Part shown: one piece after another, positions 39,364 to 50,248 of the stretch
Layout: each line of letters starts with the position of its first letter
Numbering within the stretch: position 1 is the stretch's first letter
NCBI RefSeq assembly: GCF_015350905.1
Contig: NZ_JADKRZ010000001.1
Location: 496,001-560,000 of the forward strand
Origin: Curtobacterium sp. VKM Ac-2865
GTDB lineage: Bacteria; Actinomycetota; Actinomycetes; Actinomycetales; Microbacteriaceae
Length of the DNA stretch: 64,000 nt
Direction: 5' to 3'
Position numbers and translations under genes: made by a program
The notes under the pieces: generated by a model
The model's input: only the letters and a program-made list of their open reading frames with translations
Database searches by the model: none
What the model was told of the DNA's origin: nothing

Positions 39364-39409
39364 GGTCGGACGAGGGCTCAGCCGCCGGTCGGACGAGGGC
39401 TCAGCCGCC
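39364..39409. repeat. 23-bp tandem duplication at a gene end
   Basis: Two perfect adjacent copies of a 23-bp unit starting GGTCGGACGAGGGCTCAGCC (39364-39386 and 39387-39409). The second copy contains the stop codon and last codons of the minus-strand gene at 39401. Confidence 0.9.
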
Positions 39410-39823
39410 GAACTCGACCTGGACCTGCTGGCCGGCGGCGGTGAGCCCGTGCTGCACCGCGGCCCGGGTCTGGTCGATCCAAGGGCTGTCCGAGCACCCG
39501 ATCCAGACGATCGTGCGCGGCTCGGAGTCCGCCAGGCACCACTCCCCGGCCCAGGCGAGCACGGCGGCCGCGAGGGCCTCACCGTGGTCGGCGAAGCAGA
39601 GCGACGGCACCGCGGACGGCCGGTCGCTGCGGACGAGCCACGACACCGTGACGCGCGGGGGCGCCGGCAGGATGCGGACCTGTTCCTCGAGCGCGACCTC
39701 GACGAAGACCTGGCCGTAGGCGGTCTCGGGCAGGTCCTCGAGCAGGCGGTGGATCTCCGGCAGGTCCTCGACCGCGCCGGCGATCAGGACGCGGTCGCCG
39801 GGCTGCTGTCGGGAGGGGGCCAT
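39401..39823 (-). CDS. Stand-alone SIP-type (siderophore-interacting protein C-terminal) domain protein
   Basis: 140 residues resembling only the NAD(P)H-binding C-terminal half of siderophore-interacting flavoproteins: VLIAGAVEDLPEIHRLLEDLP at the start, then YGQVFVEVA and a final helix. The N-terminal FAD domain is absent and there is no sign of a lost part upstream. TAGCGT ends 6 nt before the ATG (39830-39835), so it has its own leaderless promoter. Function of the lone domain is unknown. Confidence 0.75.
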   Translation of the reverse strand: MAPSRQQPGDRVLIAGAVEDLPEIHRLLEDLPETAYGQVFVEVALEEQVRILPAPPRVTVSWLVRSDRPSAVPSLCFADHGEALAAAVLAWAGEWCLADSEPRTIVWIGCSDSPWIDQTRAAVQHGLTAAGQQVQVEFGG

Positions 39824-39844
39824 GTGCTCACGCTAGGCCTCGCC

Positions 39845-40495
39845 TCAGGTCAGGACAACCCCGAGTTGCTGGGAGAGGAACTCCCACATCCAGGCCAGTG
39901 CCACCGCGTGGGTCAGCCCGGGGGCGTTCTGCGCGATCTGGGTCGCCACGCCGTCGCTGTACGCGGCGAGCTTGAGCGCCACGACGGACGGGTCGATGCC
40001 ACCAGGGGCCGTGAACGTGCCCACGGCGACGCCGCGGCGGACGACGCGCACCAGGCAGGCCTCCCACACCCGGATGCGTTCGGCGTACTCCTCGGCGACC
40101 TCGGGCCGACGGGCGACGGCGGTCCAGTAGTCCGACCAGATGCGCCAGTGCTGCCGGACCTCCTCGCTGTCGTCGAAGAGCGGCGCGACGAGCATCCGCA
40201 GCGCCACCACCGGGTCGGGCTCGGCGTCCACGGCGGTCACGATCGCGCCGTAGAACCGCTCGGTCTCGAGCACGACGACCTCGTTGAGGATCTCCGCGAC
40301 GCTCGCGAAGTGGTACGTCACCGTGCCCACCGAGACGCCCGCCTCGGCCGCGATGTCACGGAGACCGGTGGCCCCGAGCCCGTGCCGCACGATCACCGCG
40401 CGGGCGGCACGGACGATCATCGCGCGGCGGACCTCTGGGCGCTGCCGGACCCGTGGCGCCGGAGACCCCGGCGGCGTGGGCACCGTCGCGCTCAC
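39845..40495 (-). CDS. TetR family transcriptional regulator
   Basis: 216 residues from the GTG at 40495. Helix-turn-helix at about residues 45-66 (LRDIAAEAGVSVGTVTYHF), followed by a ligand-binding domain with TetR_C-like WRIWSDYWTAVARRPEV. The start overlaps the stop of the CocE-like gene (GTGA), making it the last gene of the transporter operon. The palindrome at 47898-47915 upstream of the operon is the likely operator. Confidence 0.92.
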   Translation of the reverse strand: MSATVPTPPGSPAPRVRQRPEVRRAMIVRAARAVIVRHGLGATGLRDIAAEAGVSVGTVTYHFASVAEILNEVVVLETERFYGAIVTAVDAEPDPVVALRMLVAPLFDDSEEVRQHWRIWSDYWTAVARRPEVAEEYAERIRVWEACLVRVVRRGVAVGTFTAPGGIDPSVVALKLAAYSDGVATQIAQNAPGLTHAVALAWMWEFLSQQLGVVLT

Positions 40496-42539
40496 GCGGA
40501 GGTCCTCGGGACCTCGTCGTGGTGCGTGTGCTCGGCCACGAGCTCCTCGGGGGTGCCGTCGACGCCGTCCCGCGCCCAGGCCCGCACGGTGTTGACGACC
40601 GTGAACGCCTCGGCCGTGGCCGACACGTGCGACGTGGTCTCGAGCCGTGCGGCCCAGCCCGTGTGCGTCAACCCGATCGCCCACCGCGACTCGGCGACGG
40701 CGGAGGTCGGGTCGCCGCTGACGATGCGGTACGTCTCGCGGGCGTCCTCGTGGAAGACCAGGCCGTCCGGGTAGACCCGGCCGCCGCCGTACCCGGGGTC
40801 GACGTCGAGCGTCCACGCCCCGGTCTCGACGTCGTGCGTGACGGTGCGCTGCGGCAGCGGCTCGGCCGGTGCGAGGCGCGTGACCGCCAGCGGCGTCGAC
40901 CGGGTCGGCTCCTCGAAGCGGACGCCGTCGTCGGTCGAACGCGTCCAGACCGGCAGCGTCACGGTGCTGGCGGCCGGGTCGACCGTGACGGTCGCCGCGG
41001 TGCCGTGCGGCCAGACCCACGGCCAGTACGCGGTGGACACGGCGAGGCGCAGGCGGTGTCCGGCGACGAAGCGGTGGCCGGTCGACACGAGCCGCACGGG
41101 CAGGGTCGTCGGTTCCCCGGGCACGAGCGGCACCGAGGCGTCCATGCCCGTCCGCCGCAGGCCGTTCAGCACGCCGCGGGTGACGAGCGTCGAGCTGCCG
41201 TCCGGGGCCACGTCGCACAGCCGCACGGTGACGGTCGCCCGGGGCTGGTCGCTCGTGAGGACGAGGTCCACCAGGACGTTCCCGAGCAGGTCGAAGGACT
41301 CCTCGACCGGCAGGTCGAAGCACACCGAGCGGCCGTCCTCGGCGCGCTGGTCCGGCGGCAGGTCGGTCTGGTTGCCGAACGGGAAGAACCGTCCGGCGTC
41401 CGCACCGGTCTCCTGCGGGGACGCGACGACGACGGGGCCGTCCTCACCGCCGCGCAGGGTGTCGAGCGGGAGGGTCCTCGGCGCCGTGGCGTCGTCCGGC
41501 CACGACGAGGCGCCGACCCAACGGCCCGAGCGGACCGGGTAGTAGGTGGCGGGCGGCTCCGGGTCGTTGATCCACGCGCGGAGTGCCGGCTCGTCCTCGA
41601 CGCCGGTGTCGACGCCGCGCAGCCAGCGGTCCCACCAGCGCAACGACTCCTGCAGGAACCCGATCGACGGCCCCGGGGCGAGCCCGCGGTCCGGGTACTG
41701 GTGCGACCACGGCCCCACGATCCCCTTGACCGGCGCGTCCACGTGTTCCACGAGCCGGAGCACGGCGTCGCGGTACGGGTCCGCCCACCCGCCGACGGCG
41801 AGCACCGCGGCGGAGATGCCCGCGTAGTCCTCGGCGGCGCTGCCGTGGCGCCAGTAGTCGTCCCGCTCCTGGTGCGACAGCCACACCGGCGTCATGGGAC
41901 GGTTCGACGCCAGCCGCGCACGCCACTGCTCCACCCACGACGGCCCGACGACCTCCGGGCGCGGGGGCCGCGCGTTGAACGCGAACATCGTCCCGCCCCA
42001 CGCCGCCATGTCGATCCCGAGGACCGCGCCACCGACGTAGTGCACGTCGTTGTCGTAGCGGTCGTCGGTCGAGCACACGGTGACGATCGCCTTGAGCGCC
42101 GCCGGAGCACGGGCCGCGAGCTGCAGGGCGTTGAACCCGCCCCACGAGATGCCGAACATGCCGACGGCACCGGTCGACCACGCCTGCGCGGCCAGCCAGG
42201 CGATCACGGCCTCGCCGTCGGACAGTTCCTGCTCGCTGTACTCGTCGTCGAAGGTGCCGTCCGAGGACCCGGTGCCACGGATGTCGACCCGGACCGAGGC
42301 GTACCCGTGCTCGGCGTACCAGGGGTGTCGTTCCGAGTCCCGCGGTGCCGTCCAGTCGTCGAGCCGGTACGGCAGGTACTCCAGCAGCACGGGCACGGGG
42401 GCGTCCGGCCCGGCGGTGGCCGGCGCCCAGATCCGCGTGTGCAGGCGCACCCCGTCGGGCATCGGGATCCAGGTGTCGCGGACGGTCACCCCGTCGGGCA
42501 GGTCGACCGGCACCCCGATCCCCGTGAGCGAGCCGTCGG

Positions 42540-42543
<4 letters not shown>
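40492..42543 (-). CDS. CocE/NonD family hydrolase (X-Pro dipeptidyl-peptidase-like)
   Basis: 683 residues. The alpha/beta hydrolase domain holds the nucleophile Ser in GISWGGFNALQLA (about residue 125) and RVDIRGTGSSDG; acid and His lie in VGGWADPY and GPWSHQYPDRG. The C-terminal half is the jelly-roll domain of CocE and X-Pro dipeptidyl-peptidases (VTVRLCDVAPDG). Being coupled to a peptide-type ABC transporter, it may cleave an imported peptide or ester. No signal peptide, so cytoplasmic. Confidence 0.92.
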
Positions 42544-44350
<1,807 letters not shown>

Positions 44351-44354
<4 letters not shown>

Positions 44355-45214
44355 GCGCGGGTCGCTCCCTGCGTGGCACGGTCGACGCCGAGCGACTTGC
44401 TCAGTCCGTCGGCGGCGAGGTTCAGGCCGACCACCAGGGTCGCCAGCGCCACGATGGGCGCCAACGTGCCGAGCGGCACGACGGTGAGTGCGGTGCGGTT
44501 CTCCTGCACCATGAGACCCCAGTCCGGCGTCGGCGGGTTCGCCCCGAAGCCGAGGAAGGACAGCGACGCCACGAGCAGCACGATCCACGACGCCCGCATC
44601 GCGTACTCGACGAGCACGACGTCGAGGACGTTCGGCAGGATCTCGCGGAACACGATCGACAGCGGCTTCTCGCCCCTGGCCCTGGCCGCCGTGACGTAGT
44701 CCTGCGTGATCACGGTGCGGGCGGCGCCGCGCACGACCCGGGTGACGGCGGGGGCGTAGACGACGGTGACGGCGAGGACGATGACCCAGAGCCCGGCGTC
44801 GAAGACGGTGACGACGACGAGCAGCGCCAGGATCGACGGCACGCTGAGCAGGGCGTCGACGACGCGCATCACGACCTCGTCGAACCAGTTGTCGGCGTAG
44901 GCGGTGACGGCGCCGAGGACGGTGCCGACGGCGACCGCGATCGTCGTCGCGAGGAACGTGACGAGCAGCGCGTACCGGCCGCCGTTCAGCGTGCGGGACA
45001 GGATGTCGCGGCCGTACTGGTCGGTGCCGAGCCAGTGCGTCCACTCGGGGCCGGCGAGCACGTTCGCGGAGTCGGTGGCGACGGGGTCGTGCACGCCGAT
45101 GACCGGTGCCAGGACGGCGAGGACGAGGTGCAGGGCGATGAGCCCGAGGCCGACGGCGAGGGCCGTCGAGCTGCGGAGCGGCGCGACGACCGTGCCGATG
45201 ACGCTGGTGCTCAT
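44351..45214 (-). CDS. Peptide ABC transporter permease, DppC type
   Basis: 287 residues from the ATG at 45214. Six membrane helices, the LGTDQYGRDILSRTLNGGRYALLV motif region near residue 65 (quoted in part) and the EAA-loop DYVTAARARGEKPLSIVFREI. Overlaps both neighbours by 4 nt. Confidence 0.94.
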
Positions 45215-46263
45215 GCGGAGACCTTCCCTTCGGGTGCGACGGTGCCAGCCGGTGCGGTCGACGTCCCCGGGGTGCGGCGACGCCGGGCCGGCGGGCGGAC
45301 GCGGGTGCGCCGCTGGCGGGTGCGGAGCCGCGGGTCGAGCGCGAGTGCCACCAGGTCGGCGGCGAGGTTGCACACGACGTAGACGACGGCGCTGAGCAGC
45401 GCGATGGCCTCGATCACGGGCAGGTCCCGGTTGAAGACCGACTCGAGCATGAGCTTGCCCATGCCCGGGTAGTTGAAGACGTTCTCCACGACGACCACGC
45501 CGCCGAGGAGCCACGCCACGTTGAGCGCGACGACGTTCAGCGTCGGGAGCAGCGCACTCGGGACGGCGTGCTTCCACACCACCCGGCGCATCGTCAGGCC
45601 CTTCAGCTCGGCGGTCGTGACGAACTCGGACGCCATCACGTCGATCGTCGACGAGCGCGCGGTGCGCACGATGTACGCCGCCATGGCCAGGGTCAGCACG
45701 ATGATCGGCAGCCAGATCGTCGGCAGCAGCTCCCCCACGGTCGCGTCGCTGCCGCGGAGCACCACGGCCGGGAACAGCGGGATGCCGATCGCGAACAGCA
45801 GCACCAGCACCGTCGCGACCATGAACTCGGGCACGCTCATCACGACCAGGCTGACGATCGAGATGACCCGGTCAGTCGGACGCCCACGGCGCACACCGGC
45901 GACCACGCCGAGCGTGAGCGACAGCGTCACGCCGACGAGCATCGCGGGCACGGCGATGAGCATGCTGTTGCGGAACGCGGTGAACAACGTCGGGGCGACG
46001 GGCTCCCCGCTGACGAGCGACGTGCCGAAGTCGCCGTGCGCGGCACCGACGAGCCACTGCCCGTACCGGAGCCACACGTTCTGGTCGAGCCCGAGCGTCT
46101 CGCGGAGCTGCTTGACGGCCGCGGGTGTGGCGTTCTGGCCGAGGAGCTGCTGCGCGACGTCGCCGGGCAGCGCCTGCACGGCGAGGAAGACGAACAGGGA
46201 CGCCAGGACCACTGTCAGCAGGGCGATCCCGACGCGCCGGAGCACGGGGAGGAGGACGTTCAT
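45211..46263 (-). CDS. Peptide ABC transporter permease, DppB type
   Basis: 350 residues from the ATG at 46263. Six helices; family marks ALPGDVAQQLLG, LGLDQNVWLRYGQWL and the EAA-loop FVTTAELKGLTMRRVVWKHA. The C-terminal 35 residues are a basic, Pro-rich cytoplasmic tail. Overlaps the binding-protein stop and the next permease start. Confidence 0.94.
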   Translation of the reverse strand: MNVLLPVLRRVGIALLTVVLASLFVFLAVQALPGDVAQQLLGQNATPAAVKQLRETLGLDQNVWLRYGQWLVGAAHGDFGTSLVSGEPVAPTLFTAFRNSMLIAVPAMLVGVTLSLTLGVVAGVRRGRPTDRVISIVSLVVMSVPEFMVATVLVLLFAIGIPLFPAVVLRGSDATVGELLPTIWLPIIVLTLAMAAYIVRTARSSTIDVMASEFVTTAELKGLTMRRVVWKHAVPSALLPTLNVVALNVAWLLGGVVVVENVFNYPGMGKLMLESVFNRDLPVIEAIALLSAVVYVVCNLAADLVALALDPRLRTRQRRTRVRPPARRRRTPGTSTAPAGTVAPEGKVSA

Positions 46264-47876
46264 CGGGCCAGTCCGATCCTGAGGTAGTCGAACTCGAAGC
46301 CGAACTCCGCGTAGTTGACGACGTCGCGGGACAGCCCGACCAGGCGGTCGCCGAACATCGGGGTCATGTCCGCGCCGTCCGCCACGATCATCCGCTGGGC
46401 GTCCCGGTAGAGCGTCAGCCGCTTGGCGTCGTCCATCTCGGCGCGGGCGTCGTCGAGGAGCGCGTCGAACCGCGGGTTCGCCCAGGCGCTCTCGTTGTAC
46501 GACGACCCGGAGCGGAAGATCTGGTTGAGCAGCTGGTCGATCGGCCGCCCGGTGAAGAAGTAGCTCACCATGAGCGGCTTCTGCAGCCAGATCTGCGTGT
46601 AGTACGAGTCCGCCGACGCGTTCTTCACGGTCAGGTCGATCCCGGCGGCCTTGACCTGGTCGCGGTAGGCGACGGCGAGCGGCGTGAACACCGACTCGTA
46701 GCTCGACGTGTAGATCGACGCCTGGAACCGCTCGTGGCCGGCCCGCTTGAGCAGGCTCCTCGCCTTGTCGGGGTCGTGCTCGCGGGGTTCGTCGAGGAAC
46801 GCGGCGAGCTGCGGCGGCACGGGGTTGTCCCACCCGGGCGAGCCGGTGCCCTGCACCGCCGTGTCGACGATCTTCCTGGGGTCGTAGGCGAGCTTCATGG
46901 CCTGGCGCACCAGCGGGTCGGAGAACTGCTCGCTCGTCGCGAGCATCGGCATCGTGTACCACTGCGCGTTCACGACCCGGGCGACGGTGGCTCGCTGTGA
47001 CGCGGCGACGACCCGCGCCGTGGCGAAGTCGAGGTTGGTCTGCGAGATGAGGTCGATCTGGCCCGCGAGCAGCGCGTTCACCCGCGCGGTGGTGTCCTGG
47101 ATCGAGAAGAAGTCGATGCCGTCGAGCGCGGGACGGCCGGCGAAGTGGTCGTCGAAGGCCTCGATGCTGCCGGTGCCGGCCGGTGCGAAGGACGAGAGCT
47201 TGAACGGGCCGGTGCCGATGCCGGTCGTGCCGATGGTGTCGATCGCACCGGCGGGCACGATGTAGCACTGGTACGCCGTCAGCAGCGAGGGGAACTCCGC
47301 GTTCGGCTTCGTCAGCTCGAACCGCAGCGTGTACGGGTCGATCGCCCGCATCGAGTCCGCGGTCATCACCTCGCCGAGCACCCCGGCCTGCGGTGAGGCG
47401 GTCTTCTCGTCGAGGATGTGCCGGATGCTGGCGATCGCGTCGTCCGCGGTGAACCGGGAGCCGTCGTGGAAGCGCACCCCGCGGCGGAGCGCGAACGTCC
47501 ACACGGTGCCGTCGGCGTTGCCGGACCACTCGCGGGCCAGGTCGGGGACGGTCTGGCCGGACTCGTCGAGCCGGACCAGGCGGTTGTAGAGCGCCCCGAG
47601 GTACTCGTAGGCGGAGAGCGAGCTCGCCGAGTCGAGGGTCTCGGCGGCGGACGCGGCGGGGCGGGCGATGCGCAGGCGCCCACCGCGGCGGGTGACGCCG
47701 GTGGCGGCCTGCTCCGGGATCGTGACGGCTCCGGCGCCGGTGCTGCACCCGGTGAGGGTGAGGAGACCGAGACCCGCGAGCCCGGCGGCGCCGGTGAGGA
47801 GCGCGCGGCGGCTGGGACCACGGCCGTCTCGGGCGGCGCGCTGGTCGGGGTGGTGCTGCTGGACGACGTGCTGCAT
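46260..47876 (-). CDS. Peptide ABC transporter substrate-binding lipoprotein (SBP family 5)
   Basis: 538 residues from the ATG at 47876, with GGAGGGG upstream; a start at 47951 would put the promoter and operator inside the gene. The signal region has Arg-Arg at 23-24 (SRRALLTG, possibly Tat) and a lipobox LTGC with the lipidated Cys at 44. The SBP_bac_5 fold shows in WTFALRRGVRFHDG and PNAEFPSLL. First gene of the operon that runs to TetR at 39845. Confidence 0.93.
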   Translation of the reverse strand: MQHVVQQHHPDQRAARDGRGPSRRALLTGAAGLAGLGLLTLTGCSTGAGAVTIPEQAATGVTRRGGRLRIARPAASAAETLDSASSLSAYEYLGALYNRLVRLDESGQTVPDLAREWSGNADGTVWTFALRRGVRFHDGSRFTADDAIASIRHILDEKTASPQAGVLGEVMTADSMRAIDPYTLRFELTKPNAEFPSLLTAYQCYIVPAGAIDTIGTTGIGTGPFKLSSFAPAGTGSIEAFDDHFAGRPALDGIDFFSIQDTTARVNALLAGQIDLISQTNLDFATARVVAASQRATVARVVNAQWYTMPMLATSEQFSDPLVRQAMKLAYDPRKIVDTAVQGTGSPGWDNPVPPQLAAFLDEPREHDPDKARSLLKRAGHERFQASIYTSSYESVFTPLAVAYRDQVKAAGIDLTVKNASADSYYTQIWLQKPLMVSYFFTGRPIDQLLNQIFRSGSSYNESAWANPRFDALLDDARAEMDDAKRLTLYRDAQRMIVADGADMTPMFGDRLVGLSRDVVNYAEFGFEFDYLRIGLAR

Positions 47877-47897
47877 TCGGGGTGACCCCTCCTGGTA

Positions 47898-47915
47898 ATC
47901 GTTCCGGTGAACGAT
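47898..47915. promoter_or_regulatory. Palindromic operator, probably for the TetR regulator
   Basis: ATCGTTC-N4-GAACGAT, a perfect 7-bp inverted repeat. It overlaps the -10 element of the candidate promoter of the peptide transporter operon, whose last gene encodes a TetR repressor. Confidence 0.65.
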
Positions 47916-47940
47916 AGAGGGATTCGCGCTCCCTGGCCAA
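47911..47940 (-). promoter_or_regulatory. Candidate promoter of the peptide transporter operon
   Basis: Minus strand TTGGCC (47940-47935) and TATCGT (47916-47911), 18 nt apart, about 35 bp upstream of the binding-protein start. Confidence 0.5.
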
Positions 47941-48037
47941 TCCCGTGACACGTCCCAGCGCGAAGATTCACGAATCCGTCACACGCGGACGCGGTCGAGG
48001 GGCCAGGATCGACAGGAGCAACGACGAGGAGCAACCG

Positions 48038-48631
48038 ATGGCGACCTTCACCCGCGGGTTCGGCGGACGACGACGAGGCGAGGACGATGACCGCACCCCG
48101 CCTGGGCAGACGCTCGTGCGGGACTGGCCCGTGCTCTCGGCCGGGGCCACGCCGGAGATCGCGCCCGCGGACTGGAGCTTCTCCATCCAGACCGAGTCCG
48201 GCCTGTACGAGTGGACGTGGGACGAGGTCCAGGCGCTCGGCGTCGAGGACGTCACCGTCGACATCCACTGCGTCACACACTGGTCGAAGCTCGACATGCC
48301 CTGGCGCGGCGTGCCGCTCGACGCCCTGTTCGCCCAGGTGGAGACCTCGTTGGACTACTGCATGGTGCACAGCTTCGGCGGCTACACGACGAACGTCCCC
48401 CTCGACGAACTGCTCGGCGGCAAGGCCTGGGTCGCGTTCGAGGCCGACGGCGAACCCCTCGAGCCCGAGCACGGCGGCCCCGCGCGGCTGCTCGTCCCCG
48501 CCCTGTACTTCTGGAAGAGCGCGAAGTGGGTGCGCGGCATCGTCATGCAGGCCGACGACGAGCCGGGCTTCTGGGAGAACGCGGGCTACAACATGCATGG
48601 TGACCCCTGGAAGGAAGAGCGGTACTGGTGA
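48038..48631 (+). CDS. Sulfite oxidase-like molybdopterin oxidoreductase
   Basis: 197 residues from the ATG at 48038 (GAGGAG upstream; an earlier ATG at 47945 is unlikely). Molybdopterin-binding domain of the sulfite oxidase/YedY type, with the molybdenum Cys in VDIHCVTHWSKLDMPWRG and the conserved HSFGGYTTN. It lacks a signal peptide and dimerisation domain, so it is a short cytoplasmic form. Coupled by a GTGA overlap to the reductase that follows, its likely electron partner. Confidence 0.9.
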   Translation: MATFTRGFGGRRRGEDDDRTPPGQTLVRDWPVLSAGATPEIAPADWSFSIQTESGLYEWTWDEVQALGVEDVTVDIHCVTHWSKLDMPWRGVPLDALFAQVETSLDYCMVHSFGGYTTNVPLDELLGGKAWVAFEADGEPLEPEHGGPARLLVPALYFWKSAKWVRGIVMQADDEPGFWENAGYNMHGDPWKEERYW

Positions 48632-49482
48632 GCGCACCAGCGTCCGTCGAGTCCGTCTCGGTCCCGTCCGCCGAGACCCCGGCGACCGGCCAGGAGGCTC
48701 CCCCGTCGCCCGCCACGTCGGCTCGGCCCGCCGGGTCCCCGCGTCCGCACCGACGACCGGCCTGGCACGCCGCCACCGTCGCCGAGGTCCGTGCCGAGAG
48801 CCCCACCGCCCGTCGCCTGGTGCTCGACGTCCCGACCTGGCCGGGCAACGACCCCGGGCAGCACCTCGACCTGCGGCTCACGGCCGAGGACGGCTACCAG
48901 GCGACCCGCTCGTACTCGGTGGCGTCCGCCGGTGACGACCCGCGCGTGACCCTGGCGGTCGACCGGGTCGACGACGGCGAGGTCTCGCCGTTCCTGGTCG
49001 ACGCGATCGAGGTCGGCGACACCCTCGAGGTGCACGGTCCCCTCGGCGGCTGGTTCGTGTGGCGCCCGTCCTCCGAGTCCACCCGGCCCGTGCAGCTCAT
49101 CGCGGGCGGGTCCGGGATCGTGCCGCTCGTGGCGATGGTCACGGCACACGCCGAGGCCGACGACCCGACGCCCTTCCGGCTCCTCTACGCGGTCCGCACC
49201 CCCGACGACGTCTTCTTCCGGCCGGAGCTCGACGCCGCCCTCGGGACTGAAGCCCCGCTCGACGTCACGGTCGTGTACAGCCGCACGGCTCCGTCCGACG
49301 CGACCGTCCCGGCAGGCCGTCTCACAAAGGACACCCTGGCCGCGGCGGTGCTGCCCCCGGAGGACGGCGCCCTGGTCTACGTGTGCGGGTCGACGCCGTT
49401 CGTCGAGCAGGTCCTGCGCTGGCTCGGCGAGCTCGGGCACGACGTGGCAGACGTCCGCGCGGAACGGTTCGGAGGCAGCTGA
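48628..49482 (+). CDS. FAD/NAD(P)H-dependent ferredoxin-reductase-type oxidoreductase
   Basis: 284 residues. After a Pro/Ala-rich leader of 45 residues comes the FAD domain (ATRSYSVAS, the R-x-YS motif) and the NAD(P) domain (LIAGGSGIVPLVAMV and a C-terminal YVCGSTPFVEQV). No [2Fe-2S] domain is present. The overlap with the molybdoenzyme gene suggests it feeds electrons to, or takes them from, that enzyme. Confidence 0.9.
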   Translation: MSAPASVESVSVPSAETPATGQEAPPSPATSARPAGSPRPHRRPAWHAATVAEVRAESPTARRLVLDVPTWPGNDPGQHLDLRLTAEDGYQATRSYSVASAGDDPRVTLAVDRVDDGEVSPFLVDAIEVGDTLEVHGPLGGWFVWRPSSESTRPVQLIAGGSGIVPLVAMVTAHAEADDPTPFRLLYAVRTPDDVFFRPELDAALGTEAPLDVTVVYSRTAPSDATVPAGRLTKDTLAAAVLPPEDGALVYVCGSTPFVEQVLRWLGELGHDVADVRAERFGGS

Positions 49483-49733
49483 TGACCCTGTTCGACGGCA
49501 ACGCCCTGGCCGGTGAGCTGGCGGACGTGCTCGGCGCCGACCCCACGACGGCGCGACTGCGCTGCACCGGGTGCGGGTCGCTCGGGTCCCTCGGCGAGAC
49601 CCGGGTCTACCGCACGGCGATGGGGTCGGTCGCCCGGTGCCACGGCTGCGACACGGTGCTCGTCACGGTGGTGTCGGACGGGGTCCGGCGGCGCGTCGGG
49701 CTGCCGGGGGTCCGAGCAGCGTCGATCGCCTGA
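49482..49733 (+). CDS. Small zinc-ribbon protein (DUF6510-like)
   Basis: 83 residues from the ATG that overlaps the reductase stop. Two CxxC pairs, CTGC near residue 28 and CHGC near residue 53, make a zinc ribbon. Position third in the molybdoenzyme-reductase operon matches DUF6510 proteins as I remember them. Role unknown; perhaps an assembly factor. Confidence 0.8.
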   Translation: MTLFDGNALAGELADVLGADPTTARLRCTGCGSLGSLGETRVYRTAMGSVARCHGCDTVLVTVVSDGVRRRVGLPGVRAASIA

Positions 49734-49767
49734 ACGCTCCTGCAACCAGCCGCTCCTGGAACCAGAA

Positions 49768-49789
49768 AACCCCGACCGAAGTCGGGGTT
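49768..49789 (-). terminator. Intrinsic terminator of the tRNA-Gly gene
   Basis: 9-bp stem AACCCCGAC/GTCGGGGTT with a CGAA (TTCG on the minus strand) loop, followed by TTTT on the minus strand. It may also serve the plus-strand operon ending at 49733. Confidence 0.85.
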
Positions 49790-49822
49790 GTCCAGGGGCC
49801 GGGTGGAGCCGGTTGTTCCCGA

Positions 49823-49893
49823 GCGGATGACGAGATTCGAACTCGCGACCCTCACCTTGGCAAGGTGATGCGCTACCACTGCGCCACATCCGC
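49823..49893 (-). tRNA. tRNA-Gly (anticodon GCC)
   Basis: 71-nt cloverleaf on the minus strand. Acceptor arms GCGGATG and CATCCGC pair fully, the D-arm has GCGCAGTGGTAGCGC, the anticodon loop is CTTGCCAAG with anticodon GCC (49861-49859), and the T-arm has GGTTCGA-type GAGTTCGAATCTC. CCA is not encoded. Confidence 0.97.
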
Positions 49894-49992
49894 ATGCGCT
49901 GCCTGACGGCCGCGCTCGGATGACGATACCAGTGTTCGCGGGTGCCGCCGTCGCACGGCCGGTGCCGGGCGTGTCCGTGTTGGATGGAGCGC

Positions 49993-50208
49993 ATGAGTGA
50001 CTTCGTGAAGGAAGTACCGGCACACCACCCGGACGAACCCGATGCGCACGGCGTGGACCTGGTCGACGGCGACGAACCGGCGGTGCGCATCCTGGTCCGC
50101 GGCGCCCTGCCCGCGACGCTCGAGCACGACGGCCGCACCTGGGCGGCGACGGACGAGACCCACGACGCCGGGGACGCCCCGGCGATCTCGGTCTACCGTC
50201 CCGCCTGA
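49993..50208 (+). CDS. Small acidic protein, unknown
   Basis: 71 residues from the ATG at 49993 (an ATG at 49984 would add three). Acidic, with many His and Asp, no membrane segment; the end DAPAISVYRPA looks like a beta strand. Not recognised. Probably real given the strong third-position GC bias. Confidence 0.6.
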   Translation: MSDFVKEVPAHHPDEPDAHGVDLVDGDEPAVRILVRGALPATLEHDGRTWAATDETHDAGDAPAISVYRPA

Positions 50209-50248
50209 GCCGCCGGAGCGGGCTCGGTCGGCTGCGTCGCCCCGGCGC

